From contig UQDC01000008.1 in assembly GCA_900539755.1 (NCBI GenBank), positions 1-64,000 on the forward strand: DNA of 64,000 nt. The letters run 5' to 3'. This DNA comes from an uncultured Alistipes sp. (GTDB lineage: Bacteria; Bacteroidota; Bacteroidia; Bacteroidales; Rikenellaceae). The notes beneath the pieces are model-generated. The model ran no database searches. It saw only the letters and a list, made by a program, of their open reading frames with translations, and was not told where the DNA came from. A program made the position numbers and the translations under genes. This document shows, in pieces, positions 1 through 8,184 of this stretch (within the stretch, counting starts at the first letter, position 1; each line of letters starts with the position of its first letter).

Positions 1-71
1 CCTAACCTTCAATATTTTCAAAGAACTTTCATGATTTTTTACCGGACACTAGTGAAATTACACTAAAAAAA

Positions 72-105
72 AGCGTGGCAGCTCGAATACTCGAATTGCC
101 ACGCT
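72..105 (-). terminator. Intrinsic terminator of the hydrolase operon
   Basis: A 9-bp perfect stem (AGCGTGGCA paired with TGCCACGCT) is followed on the minus strand by a run of eight T. It lies about 130 bases past the stop of the alpha/beta hydrolase gene and would end the three-gene minus-strand operon. Confidence 0.8.
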
Positions 106-236
106 ACGACCAACAAATGAAATCCGATACCCCTACGAATTTCTCACAACTGTTTATAAATCAAATAATTTACAATTAAAGACTCACATCTCGACATTTC
201 ATCAAAATTAGCCTCAAACGGAAGCACCTTTAACCA

Positions 237-1295
237 TTACAAATATTGCTGGAAGAAGTGTACGATACGGTCAAATGGTATTTTTTCTCTATTGTCATAC
301 AGATCAGTATGGTTGGCCCCAGGAATGATTAACAATTCTTTATTTTCCCCTTTAAGCCGTTTGTATGCATCCTCGCCAAAATAACGAGAGTGGGCCAATT
401 CTCCATGCACAATCAATACGGCGCTGCGAATCTCATCACTATAACTCATTATCGGCATATTGATGAACGAAAGAGAAGAGGTCGTATTCCATCCCGCATT
501 GGAGTTGAGCGAACGTTTGTGATAACCACGTGGAGTTTTGTAATACGCATAATAATCTTTTACAAACTGCGGAGCGTCATCAGGCAGAGGATCCACAACA
601 CCACCGGCTCTCATATAGAAACCTTTCTTATAATCCTCCGTTCGTTGGGCATTCAACCGACAGCGCAGCTGGTAACGTGCTTCCGCATCCATCGAATCAA
701 AATACCCCTTGGCATTTACTCGGCTCATATCATACATGGTAACTGCAACGGTAGCTTTGATTCGGGTATCGATAGCAGCAGCATTGATAGCCAATCCACC
801 CCAACCACAAATTCCCAGAATACCAATCCGGTCGGGATCTACTTCCGGCGAGGTAGCGAGAAAATCGACAGCAGCACAAAAATCCTCGGTATTGATATCA
901 GGAGAAGCAACATTCCGAGGCTGCCCACCACTTTCTCCCGTATAAGAGGGATCAAATGCCAAAGTCAGAAAACCCTGCTCGGCAAGAGTTTGAGCATAGA
1001 GCCCTGACGATTGCTCTTTTACTGCACCGAAAGGACCGCTGACGGCAATCGCCGGCAGTGGCGTCTCCACCCCGACCGGTTTATAGAGATCGGCTGCCAA
1101 CGTAATGCCGTAGCGGTTAGTAAAGGTCACTTTACGATGACTCACTTTATCATTTTGCGGAAAGGTTTTATCCCACTCCTGCGTCAATTCCAACTTTTCC
1201 ATACTCATTTCCGATGTTTCTTGAGTTTGCGCCATCGCAATCGTTCCACTGGTCACCATAGCACTCATCAAGATGATTGTCTGTTTGAGTTTCAT
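237..1295 (-). CDS. Secreted alpha/beta hydrolase with cysteine nucleophile
   Basis: A 352-aa protein with an N-terminal signal peptide ending near AMAQ (residue 23), so probably periplasmic. The hydrolase fold is of the dienelactone-hydrolase/YcjY-like type. The nucleophile elbow reads GICGWGG, with Cys163 where serine hydrolases carry Ser, as in dienelactone hydrolases. His329 in GANHTDLYDN is the likely catalytic histidine. The oxyanion region lies around SGPFGAVKEQSSG (86-98). It is the last gene of a minus-strand operon after the acetyltransferase and the cyclophilin-like lipoprotein, 19 bases downstream of the latter. Family proteins of this kind are found beside AraC regulators in many gut bacteria. 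The substrate is unknown; esterase activity is an inference from the fold. Confidence 0.8.
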   Translation of the reverse strand: MKLKQTIILMSAMVTSGTIAMAQTQETSEMSMEKLELTQEWDKTFPQNDKVSHRKVTFTNRYGITLAADLYKPVGVETPLPAIAVSGPFGAVKEQSSGLYAQTLAEQGFLTLAFDPSYTGESGGQPRNVASPDINTEDFCAAVDFLATSPEVDPDRIGILGICGWGGLAINAAAIDTRIKATVAVTMYDMSRVNAKGYFDSMDAEARYQLRCRLNAQRTEDYKKGFYMRAGGVVDPLPDDAPQFVKDYYAYYKTPRGYHKRSLNSNAGWNTTSSLSFINMPIMSYSDEIRSAVLIVHGELAHSRYFGEDAYKRLKGENKELLIIPGANHTDLYDNREKIPFDRIVHFFQQYL

Positions 1296-1314
1296 ATTGA
1301 ATGTCTTTAATGAT

Positions 1315-1818
1315 TTACTCTTGCAACGAGAATGTCACAGAGACCCTTCCCGACCCGACTGCTTCGGCCAATCCCGTCGGATCATCCACACGTCCTATCC
1401 GTGTATAGCTGTATGGGCTTGAAAAGGTTTCATAAAACAATACCACGCAATTGGAGCCATACAACAGCAGATCACCAGCTCGAATGGTCCCCGGACGATA
1501 CGCGTCGGTTGGCAATTCAGATGAAAGATTATAATATTTCTCATTACCATTGAGTTCGTTCATCGTAATCGTCATTGGCAATAATGTCCGGAACGCCGCT
1601 GCCGTTTCATTATTGGCAAGCGACACCTGAAATATTGCATTTCCGATCTGAATTTTCATAATCTGAGATGTTATTGTTTCGTCATTCTCACTGTCTTGGC
1701 TATCCGTCGCAGGAGGTGTCGGTGTTTGATCTCTGGCAAAGGAGCCCTCTGAACAAGAGGTAAAACCGCTCAACCCGCCTAACATGCATACGAATGCTAT
1801 CCAATGAGCAGGTTTCAT
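1315..1818 (-). CDS. Cyclophilin-like fold lipoprotein
   Basis: A 167-aa lipoprotein. The signal sequence ends in FTSC with Cys22 as the lipidated residue, followed by an acidic/serine stretch typical of Bacteroidota lipoproteins. After a Pro/Thr/Asp-rich linker (about 28-52), residues 55-165 match the cyclophilin-like domain often found in one to two copies in stress-associated small proteins: a beta-strand start (KIQIGNAIFQVSL), a central LPMTITMNEL segment, GDLLLYGSNCVVLFY and a final RIGRVDD strand. Its ATG overlaps the acetyltransferase stop by 4 bases (ATGA), indicating translational coupling. No catalytic residues of true peptidyl-prolyl isomerases are evident, so enzymatic activity is doubtful. 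Confidence 0.75.
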   Translation of the reverse strand: MKPAHWIAFVCMLGGLSGFTSCSEGSFARDQTPTPPATDSQDSENDETITSQIMKIQIGNAIFQVSLANNETAAAFRTLLPMTITMNELNGNEKYYNLSSELPTDAYRPGTIRAGDLLLYGSNCVVLFYETFSSPYSYTRIGRVDDPTGLAEAVGSGRVSVTFSLQE

Positions 1819-2396
1819 TGTTCTTCCTTCTTTATTTCTCTTTGAATACGGGCAGGCACACCTGCAACGATCGTATTATCAGGAACATCTTTGGTAACGA
1901 CAGCCCCTGCTGCAACGATCGAGTTTTCCCCCACCGTCACTCCCGGTAGTATGATTGCTCCGGCTCCGATCCAAGCCTTACGTTTAAGGTGAATCGGACG
2001 TGTATAAACATTGCGACGCAATGCAGGATCCTCAGGGTGGTTTTCAGTAACCAGTTTCACGCCAGGACCTATAAAAACATCATCATCCAATGTAATGCCA
2101 CCACGATCCAGAAACGTACAATCGAAATTGACAAACACCCCTTTACCGACACGGGTTAATTTTCCGAATGCCGTGTAAAAGGGAGGAAACATTCTCACAG
2201 TTGGATCCAGTTTCTGACCCCAGATCTGTTCGAGCAGAGCCCGGACTTCATCTGCGGTATGATAACCGGTATTAAGTTCTCCGACCAAATTCATGGTCTT
2301 TTCAAACTCCTTATACAACAACGGATAATCCGGATCGCTTTCCAGAATCAACTCTCCATTGCGCATTCTTTCGATAATTGTATTTGCATCAACCAT
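1815..2396 (-). CDS. Hexapeptide-repeat sugar O-acetyltransferase (Maa/LacA type)
   Basis: A 193-aa acetyl-CoA-dependent acyltransferase of the maltose/galactoside acetyltransferase family. The N-terminal helical Mac domain (about 5-60) contains the usual ERM-NGEL-DP-L pattern. It is followed by a left-handed beta-helix of hexapeptide repeats (about 80-190). The catalytic histidine is His120 in TENHPEDP. The C-terminal GAGAIILPGVTVGENSIVAAGAVV-type coils are intact and the length is normal for the family. It is first in the operon with the cyclophilin-like lipoprotein and the hydrolase, and diverges from the AraC regulator, which probably controls it. The true acceptor is not known. Confidence 0.88.
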   Translation of the reverse strand: MVDANTIIERMRNGELILESDPDYPLLYKEFEKTMNLVGELNTGYHTADEVRALLEQIWGQKLDPTVRMFPPFYTAFGKLTRVGKGVFVNFDCTFLDRGGITLDDDVFIGPGVKLVTENHPEDPALRRNVYTRPIHLKRKAWIGAGAIILPGVTVGENSIVAAGAVVTKDVPDNTIVAGVPARIQREIKKEEQ

Positions 2397-2699
2397 AGCT
2401 ATCCTATTTTATTAATATTTATCTTACCTAAACAAAGTAACTCGTAACTACCGCATCAGCCGTCACAAAAGAGTTTCTCAATCTGATTGCTAAAATAGAG
2501 AATCTTCTGTTGCCGAGCAGTACCCCATTTGCAGATGGAAATACCCCGATTACGGTTTTACGCCATCAGACAGCATTTTGATTGTCAGCGACCTACCCAC
2601 ATTACGGATAAACTTACCCCAATCCCTTTTTCCGCTTGTCAAATTTTTATAATCATCCGGAAATATGTTTCTTTGTTGAAAACAAAATAAGCAATAATC

Positions 2700-3605
2700 A
2701 TGGAGTTCATCCAGGCAGATACCATCGACCAATACAACCGTTTTTTCGGCATTAAGACACGCCATCCTTTAGTGGGCATCGTCCATTTTGACGGTAAAGA
2801 GAAACAGCAACCCCATCGAATGGTTTTTGGATTCTATGCCCTGTTCCTGAAACAGACACACGGTTGTAAAATCAATTATGGCAAAACCATATACGATTAT
2901 GACGACGACACGGTCGTCAGTTTTGCACCAGGTCAGTCGGTAGAGATCGAACCTGTTGAAAACAGCTCAACACCCAAAGCAATCGGCTTGCTTTTTCATC
3001 CGGAATTTCTGTACCGCACCCCTTTGGCGCAAAAGATCAAGCAATATTCGTTTTTCTCCTATACGTCCAATGAGGCATTGCATCTTTCACAACAAGAGCA
3101 GGCTATTATCGAGGACTATATGAACAAAATCGAGTTGGAGTTACAACATCCTATCGACCGTTTTTCCAAATCGCTGATCGTTTCTAATATTGAGGTACTG
3201 CTCAATTATTGCATGCGTTTTTATGAACGGCAATTTATTACCCGTGAGCATCTGAATCACAACACATTGGCCCGTTTCGAACATCTACTCGACGACTACC
3301 TTGATTCAGACCAGGCGTTGATCGAAGGGATTCCGACAGTACGTTTCTTCGCTGATAAAATTTGTTTATCTCCGAACTACTTCGGCGACCTGGTAAAACA
3401 ACAGACCGGCAAAACTGCACAGGAATACATCCATTTAAAGATGCTGAGCAGAGCCAAAGAACAGATGATGGATCCGGATAAAAACATCAAACAGGTTGCT
3501 GAATCCTTGGGATTTCAATATCCACAACATTTTGTCCGTTTCTTCAAACGAATGGAGGGATGCACTCCAAAAGAGTTCCGGCTACGTCTCACCCGCGGAG
3601 CATAA
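2700..3605 (+). CDS. AraC-family transcriptional regulator
   Basis: A 301-aa cytoplasmic regulator. Residues 1-190 form a cupin-like ligand-sensing N-terminus. Residues about 205-298 carry the two helix-turn-helix motifs of AraC: one around ADKICLSPNYFGDLVKQQTG and one around QVAESLGFQYPQHFVRFFKR, followed by the CTPKEFR signature. The ATG at 2700 gives a full-length protein. It is transcribed divergently from the acetyltransferase-lipoprotein-hydrolase operon across about 300 bases, the usual arrangement for local control. The inducer cannot be read from the sequence. Confidence 0.88.
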   Translation: MEFIQADTIDQYNRFFGIKTRHPLVGIVHFDGKEKQQPHRMVFGFYALFLKQTHGCKINYGKTIYDYDDDTVVSFAPGQSVEIEPVENSSTPKAIGLLFHPEFLYRTPLAQKIKQYSFFSYTSNEALHLSQQEQAIIEDYMNKIELELQHPIDRFSKSLIVSNIEVLLNYCMRFYERQFITREHLNHNTLARFEHLLDDYLDSDQALIEGIPTVRFFADKICLSPNYFGDLVKQQTGKTAQEYIHLKMLSRAKEQMMDPDKNIKQVAESLGFQYPQHFVRFFKRMEGCTPKEFRLRLTRGA

Positions 3606-4023
3606 AAACCTTTGACACTGATTTTTGATACTTTTACAAACGCTTCATTGCGACATTTGAGGATATATACTAAAGTGGCCCATAACTCATCCCATACGTA
3701 TCCTGGTTTGAGACCTATTCTGTCCAGCACAGAGCTGTCGGCTGAAGCGGGTAATAGTCCGCCTCCAGCCATCCAATCGACACACAAGGCATAAGTCAGA
3801 GGCAACAAACTTTCACATGCAAAACGTCGGAATCAGGCAATAATTGAACAATTGTCCCAATGGGCCTAAATAGGCCCATTGGGACAGACGAAGGAGAGAT
3901 TCCAGGAACGTATCGGAGCTCACCACAGAGCAGATTTGCAACAATAAGGTCCATATGAGGATCAACTTTCAAACCATACGTTTCGGAATAGGTTTGGACG
4001 ACTTCCCTGTACCAATCGCACAT
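3606..4023 (-). pseudogene. Possible decayed gene, frameshifted, unidentified
   Basis: Two protein-like minus-strand frames abut here. One starts at 4023 (MCDWYREVVQTYSETYGLKV...) and stops at 3796. The other is open from about 3830 down to beyond 3606 and reads through TYALCVDWMAGGGLLP and GLKPGYVWDELWATLVYIL. Their composition (Trp, Cys, ordered hydrophobic runs) looks more coding than the usual antisense shadow, and one base shift near 3830 would join them. The 3' end runs into the AraC gene on the other strand with no clear stop. I do not recognise the family. It may be a gene remnant or chance. Confidence 0.28.
3853..3886. repeat. Perfect 16-bp inverted repeat with 2-base centre
   Basis: The left arm TGTCCCAATGGGCCTA and right arm TAGGCCCATTGGGACA are exact reverse complements separated by AA. 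There is no T-run on either side, so it is not a typical terminator. It lies within the decayed frame on the minus strand and may be an operator, a small hairpin element or an insertion. Confidence 0.85.
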
Positions 4024-4389
4024 TCCACCCTCCTATCCGATCGCCCCTGCGTGTAAAGAATCATTAGGCGAATAAGACCAACCTCAAAACAAGAATCCAC
4101 ATTCTTACACAGCACTACAGCAATCGAGATTTACCTCCAATATAAGGGGATTTTCCCGCCACACAACTACGACAATAAGACCGCCAACGGCTTAATCTGC
4201 ACTCTCAATAATGTATAATCACCCCAACGAGTCCTACACAAAAGGCCGAGTATTAACAAGACTGGAGACGGACATGACTCCTATAGGAAGGAGGCTAATC
4301 TTCAATCCTGCGGCAGCTGAATAGGCCACAAAACAGATCGACATCTGACTGATTAACAATTTTCAAACTAAACTTTATTATTACAACCG
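4024..4389. other. Intergenic region without recognisable content
   Basis: Upstream region of the CMD protein gene. I see no RNA gene, no clear TAnnTTTG promoter and no terminator; only short stop-rich frames. Confidence 0.5.
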
Positions 4390-5262
4390 ATGAAGTCTAT
4401 ATTATTATTTATGGTTCTGCTCTTCACCACAGGATCCCTATACGCACAACATCCGGCAGAGCCCAACACACAAAACGAAATGGACAGAATTAGCCGCTGC
4501 AAAGAGAATTACCGACACCTTTTTCAAGGCGAGGCCCTCACCGGAGAGGGGAGTGATCCGGAGTTGATGGATATTTTGCAAAAGTTTATTTTCGGCGACA
4601 TTTTCGCCACTGGGACTCTCGATCACAAAAGTCGAGAGCTGATTACCTGCACGGTCTTGACCGTCATGCAAACCATGCCACAACTCAAAGCGCACACCGG
4701 AGCAGCACTCAACGTCGGAGTCACTCCGATCGAATTACGCGAAGCCGTGTATCAGTGTGCACCGTTTATTGGTTTTCCAAAAACGCTCAATGCGGTAGCA
4801 ACAATCAATGAAGTTTTTACAGAGCGAGGGATTACTTTACCTCTCGACAAACAAGGCAGCATTACTGAAGAGGAGCGTTTTGAACGTGGCAAAGCAATCC
4901 AATACCCCATCTATGGGGATGAAATTGCCCAAGCCATGGCCCCGCTGCCCGCTGGAATGGGTGATGCTGTTGCCCGGTTTCTCACCGAATACTGTTTCGG
5001 AGACCTATATACCCGGACCGGTTTGAATATACAACAACGAGAACTCCTAATCTACTGCATTCTAACCACAATTGGGGCAGCTCCTCAACTCCAGGCTCAC
5101 GCATTGGGTAATCTGAAGATTGGGAATAGTCGTGAACAATTAACAGCTGCTGTGATTCAATGCCTGCCTTACATTGGCTTTCCGTTGGCCCTTCAGTCGC
5201 TACAGATTCTCCGCGATTTACCCGATCCCACTACGGAATCCATGAAACCTATTGCTAAATAG
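4390..5262 (+). CDS. Secreted protein with two carboxymuconolactone-decarboxylase domains
   Basis: A 290-aa protein with a signal peptide ending at LYAQ (residue 20). Two tandem CMD/AhpD-like helical domains follow, about 45-140 and 170-275. Each carries the family pattern FGDI..SRELITCTVLTVM....LKAHTGAALNVG and its repeat FGDLYTR...QRELLIYCILTTIGAAPQLQAHALGN. The AhpD-type CxxC redox pair is absent from both, so a peroxidase role like AhpD is not supported. Family members of this form often sit in AraC-controlled stress or detoxification cassettes, as in the first 3.6 kb here. The gene stands alone with about 785 bases before it. Confidence 0.82.
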   Translation: MKSILLFMVLLFTTGSLYAQHPAEPNTQNEMDRISRCKENYRHLFQGEALTGEGSDPELMDILQKFIFGDIFATGTLDHKSRELITCTVLTVMQTMPQLKAHTGAALNVGVTPIELREAVYQCAPFIGFPKTLNAVATINEVFTERGITLPLDKQGSITEEERFERGKAIQYPIYGDEIAQAMAPLPAGMGDAVARFLTEYCFGDLYTRTGLNIQQRELLIYCILTTIGAAPQLQAHALGNLKIGNSREQLTAAVIQCLPYIGFPLALQSLQILRDLPDPTTESMKPIAK

Positions 5263-5350
5263 GCCCATGCCCCGCATTATACACTTTTAATCTGGGTAGT
5301 CAATCTCTGAAAATAGGCCAGTAAAAGGCTCTTATAGCCTGAAAACTAAA

Positions 5351-5383
5351 AAACCCCGCTGAACTTACGTTCAACGGGGTTTT
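5351..5383 (-). terminator. Terminator of the tRNA-Leu pair
   Basis: A 14-bp stem (AAACCCCGTTGAAC and its partner, one G-T pair on the minus strand) with a 4-base loop ends in a T-rich tract on the minus strand. It sits 3 bases past the 3' end of tRNA-Leu(CAG). Confidence 0.8.
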
Positions 5384-5386
5384 GAG

Positions 5387-5468
5387 TGCCCAGGACAGGA
5401 ATCGAACCTGCACGCCTTGCGGCACACGCACCTGAAACGTGCGCGTCTACCTATTCCGCCACCTGGGC
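5387..5468 (-). tRNA. tRNA-Leu(CAG)
   Basis: The reverse complement folds as a class II tRNA. The acceptor arm is GCCCAGG/CCTGGGC. The anticodon stem CACGT/GCGTG encloses loop TTCAGGT, giving anticodon CAG. A long variable arm (TGCCGCAAGGCG) and a T-arm with TTCGATT follow. The CCA end is not encoded. Confidence 0.93.
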
Positions 5469-5535
5469 TTATTTTTCAACAAAATATTCAGAACAAAAAA
5501 TTGGCTTCAAGCCTTTGCGTATTTACCGCGATTGG

Positions 5536-5620
5536 TGCCCAGAACAAGACTCGAACTTGCACGCCGTAAACCGGCACTACCCCCTCAAAGTAGCGTGTCT
5601 ACCAATTTCACCATCTGGGC
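5536..5620 (-). tRNA. tRNA-Leu(GAG)
   Basis: A class II tRNA on the minus strand. The acceptor is GCCCAGA/TTCTGGGC. The anticodon stem CTACT/GGTAG encloses TTGAGGG, giving anticodon GAG. The variable arm is GTGCCGGTTTACGGC and the T-loop TTCGAGT. The discriminator A is followed by an encoded CCA (5533-5535), unlike the neighbouring tRNA-Leu(CAG) 67 bases downstream, with which it is probably co-transcribed. Confidence 0.93.
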
Positions 5621-5950
5621 TTAAATATCTGTGTGCAGCCGAGATTGAGGTTCAAAGTTTAAATTTCAAAGGAAAGACAATCAGTCGGGATCACCCCAGA
5701 GCTGTATGCCTTCCTTCTACTAACCTAAAACTAACTACTAACCTAAATGAACCTAAAACTTCGTGTGCAAAGATAAGGCACCAATATCTAATCTCCAAAC
5801 AAATTAATAAAATTATTTAAATTTGACGAAGTTTAGTAAGAACCTTCTTTCCTTGCGAGGAAAGTGGTGCAAAGGTAACTAAAATTGACAAATTGCAAAA
5901 TAGCGGGCTGAAAATTTCCCGTAATTTTTTCATTTTTCGGTTATTCGTCC

Positions 5951-5958
5951 TATCTTTG
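5951..5958 (+). promoter_or_regulatory. Bacteroidota -7 promoter element for rplY
   Basis: TATCTTTG matches TAnnTTTG. A T-rich TTTTTC stretch about 20 bases upstream may serve as the -33 box. It gives rplY-pth a leader of roughly 85 bases. The rest of the region between tRNA-Leu(GAG) and rplY (5621-6050) shows nothing else. Confidence 0.7.
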
Positions 5959-6050
5959 CCCTCCGAAAACGGCCTGATGGGGAGGCGGGTTCATTCTCTT
6001 GTCCCGTTTCTGAGTAGAGCCGCATTACAAACTTTAACAATCAAACAATT

Positions 6051-6626
6051 ATGGAGACTATTAAAATTTCCGGCGTAAAACGTAACGCTTTCGGGAAAAA
6101 AGAGAGCAAACTTATTCGCAAAGAGGGGCTGGTACCTTGCACCATCTACGGTCGTGGCGAAACGATCCACTTTTCAGTAGATGCACGCTCACTCAAACCT
6201 CTGATCTACACTCCGCAGTCATACTTGGTTGAGTTCGACATCGACGGTCAGAAAGAGGTTGGTGTAATGCGTGAAGTACAGTACCATCCAGTAAACGATA
6301 CCATACTGCACATCGATTTCTACCATGTAATTCCTGGCAAACCGATCGCTATCGACGTTCCTGTACGCCTGAGCGGTTCTTCAGAAGGTGTAAAACAGGG
6401 TGGTAAACTGATCCTCAGCAAACGTAAACTCCGCATCAGCGCAACCATGGAGAATCTGCCTGACGAACTGGTAGTAGATGTAACTACCCTCGGTTTGGGC
6501 AAGAGCATTTTCGTTGGTGATTTGAAATACGACAACATCACTCTGTTGACTCCTGCCACCACTGCTGTTTGCGCAGTCAAGATGACTCGTGCCGCAAGAG
6601 GTGCAGCTGCTGCAGCAACCAAATAA
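6051..6626 (+). CDS. rplY: 50S ribosomal protein bL25 (CTC form)
   Basis: A 191-aa two-domain bL25 that binds 5S rRNA in the large subunit. The N-terminal L25 beta-barrel (about 4-92) starts with the typical KISGVKRNAFGKKESKLIRKEG and includes CTIYGRGE. The C-terminal TL5/CTC-like beta domain (about 98-180) contains GKPIAIDVPVRLSGSSEGVKQGG. The Ala-rich tail (AARGAAAAATK) is common in Bacteroidota versions. It lies 67 bases before pth, a frequent bacterial pairing of translation genes. Confidence 0.95.
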   Translation: METIKISGVKRNAFGKKESKLIRKEGLVPCTIYGRGETIHFSVDARSLKPLIYTPQSYLVEFDIDGQKEVGVMREVQYHPVNDTILHIDFYHVIPGKPIAIDVPVRLSGSSEGVKQGGKLILSKRKLRISATMENLPDELVVDVTTLGLGKSIFVGDLKYDNITLLTPATTAVCAVKMTRAARGAAAAATK

Positions 6627-6693
6627 TCAGGAAGGTTGTCAAATCTGCCGGTGACTAAATGCACTGGGTAGAAATTTTCAACAAAACGAAACA

Positions 6694-7257
6694 ATGAAAT
6701 ATCTGATTGTTGGACTGGGGAACATCGGTGCTGAATACGCTGCGACCCGTCACAATATAGGATTCAAGGTATTGGACGCTTTAGCAGAGGCGTCCAATAC
6801 TGTTTTTAGCTCGCAGCGATACGGTTCTGTCGCCGAGATGAAATTCAAGGGACGCACCTTTATTTTGCTGAAGCCTTCCACCTACATGAATCTGAGCGGA
6901 AAGGCTGTCAGCTATTGGATGCAGGCTGAGAAGATCCCGTTGGAGAATGTTTTTGTCATTGTGGACGACATCGCTTTGCCGTTCGGGACGATACGGATTC
7001 GTGCCAAGGGCAGTGATGGAGGGCACAACGGTCTCAAAAACATAGCCGAGATGATCGGCACGACGGCTTATGCCCGTTTGCGATTCGGAATCGGAGGCAA
7101 CTTCCCCAAAGGGATGCAGATTGACTATGTTTTGGGACAATGGACCGATGAAGAGGCAGCAGCTCTTCCGGAGCGGACTCAAGTAGCAGCTGAAGCGATC
7201 AAAGCTTTTGGCACCATCGGGCTTGAACGCACGATGAATCAATTCAACAATGCTTGA
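6694..7257 (+). CDS. pth: Peptidyl-tRNA hydrolase
   Basis: A 187-aa enzyme of normal length that releases the peptide from peptidyl-tRNA dropped off ribosomes. The conserved start KYLIVGLGNIGAEYAATRHNIGF contains Asn10 and the catalytic His20. PSTYMNLSGKAV contains the conserved Asn66, and the VIVDDIALPFG segment carries the aspartate (91-92). KGSDGGHNGLKNI is the family signature. It is downstream of rplY and probably in the same transcript. Confidence 0.96.
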   Translation: MKYLIVGLGNIGAEYAATRHNIGFKVLDALAEASNTVFSSQRYGSVAEMKFKGRTFILLKPSTYMNLSGKAVSYWMQAEKIPLENVFVIVDDIALPFGTIRIRAKGSDGGHNGLKNIAEMIGTTAYARLRFGIGGNFPKGMQIDYVLGQWTDEEAAALPERTQVAAEAIKAFGTIGLERTMNQFNNA

Positions 7258-7399
7258 TTGATTTGACAGTCCTCCACAGCACAACTTCTGCGGGACAACA
7301 ACAAACCTCACATCAAGAAGATCAACAAACATTTCTCTTTCCGCATAACAGATTGGAAACTGTAAACAAAAATTGACTCACCAGTATATTGGCAACAAG

Positions 7400-7804
7400 A
7401 TGGATGAATCTGTCAGAATAGATAAATGGCTTTGGGCGGTGCGAGTGTTCAAAACACGTAGCGATGCCGCCGAAGCATGTCGTACAAATCGGGTCACCAT
7501 CAACGGCAGCTATACGAAGTCGTCCCGAGAGGTGAAACCGGGAGATACTGTGACTGTACGCAAAACGATTGTCACGTACACCTATCGGGTGCTGGCACTG
7601 GTTTCCAGTCGTCAAGGGGCCAAAAATGTTCCGGATTACATGGAAGATATCACTCCTGCTGAGGAGTTAAGCAAGTTGAATGTGCCGCGAGAGACCATTT
7701 TTGTGCAGCGGGATCGAGGCATGGGCCGACCGACCAAACGTGAACGTCGAGAGATTGACTCTTTGATGGACACATTGGCTTACTCCGATTACGAGGAGGA
7801 ATAG
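7400..7804 (+). CDS. S4-domain RNA-binding protein (Hsp15-like)
   Basis: A protein of about 134 aa with an S4 fold at residues 3-60 (RIDKWLWAVRVFKTRSDA...VTINGSYTKSSREVKPGDTV), the pattern of Hsp15, which binds free 50S subunits carrying nascent chains in E. coli. The C-terminus is charged and acidic (DYEEE). A TTG start 27 bases upstream is in frame, but the ATG at 7400 places the S4 domain at the N-terminus as in relatives. It follows pth by about 140 bases and may be co-transcribed. Confidence 0.88.
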   Translation: MDESVRIDKWLWAVRVFKTRSDAAEACRTNRVTINGSYTKSSREVKPGDTVTVRKTIVTYTYRVLALVSSRQGAKNVPDYMEDITPAEELSKLNVPRETIFVQRDRGMGRPTKRERREIDSLMDTLAYSDYEEE

Positions 7805-7929
7805 CACGCGGAAATGTAACACACAAATCGCTCTTACCGACACAAATATTGCAATGGCAGATCGTGCAAACCGAAACTGCACAACTCCATTTATTTCATC
7901 TATTGTACATCGAGTTAAGACGACAAACA

Positions 7930-7968
7930 AAACGACAGAGGCGAACATTGTGTTCGCCTCTGTCGTTT
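7930..7968. terminator. Bidirectional terminator between the S4 gene and asnA
   Basis: Perfect long stem AACGACAGAGGCGAAC / GTTCGCCTCTGTCGTT with a 5-base loop. A-rich sequence on the left gives a T-rich tail on the minus strand. It separates the convergent S4-protein and asnA genes. Nothing else is visible in 7805-8184. Confidence 0.8.
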
Positions 7969-8184
7969 ATATTCAGCACACTATACAAGGAATATTCTAT
8001 CCCAAACTAAAGCATAGCGTCCAACGCCTCTTCCACATTTAGCATCCGTCTGTTTTCTTGAAATAATCTAAAACCGTTTCAGCACGATCCAGAACAAGTT
8101 TCAGTCGGGGACATCGAACGCTACATCAATCAGCCTTAACCCATCTACATAAGCGTATAATAGGTTTCTTGGGCATCTTGTAAA

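Noticed and set aside
5386..5820. 144-aa plus-strand open frame across the tRNA-Leu pair
   Set aside because: It is antisense to two clear tRNA genes; repeated PRTGIEPARL-like text is the common tRNA artefact.
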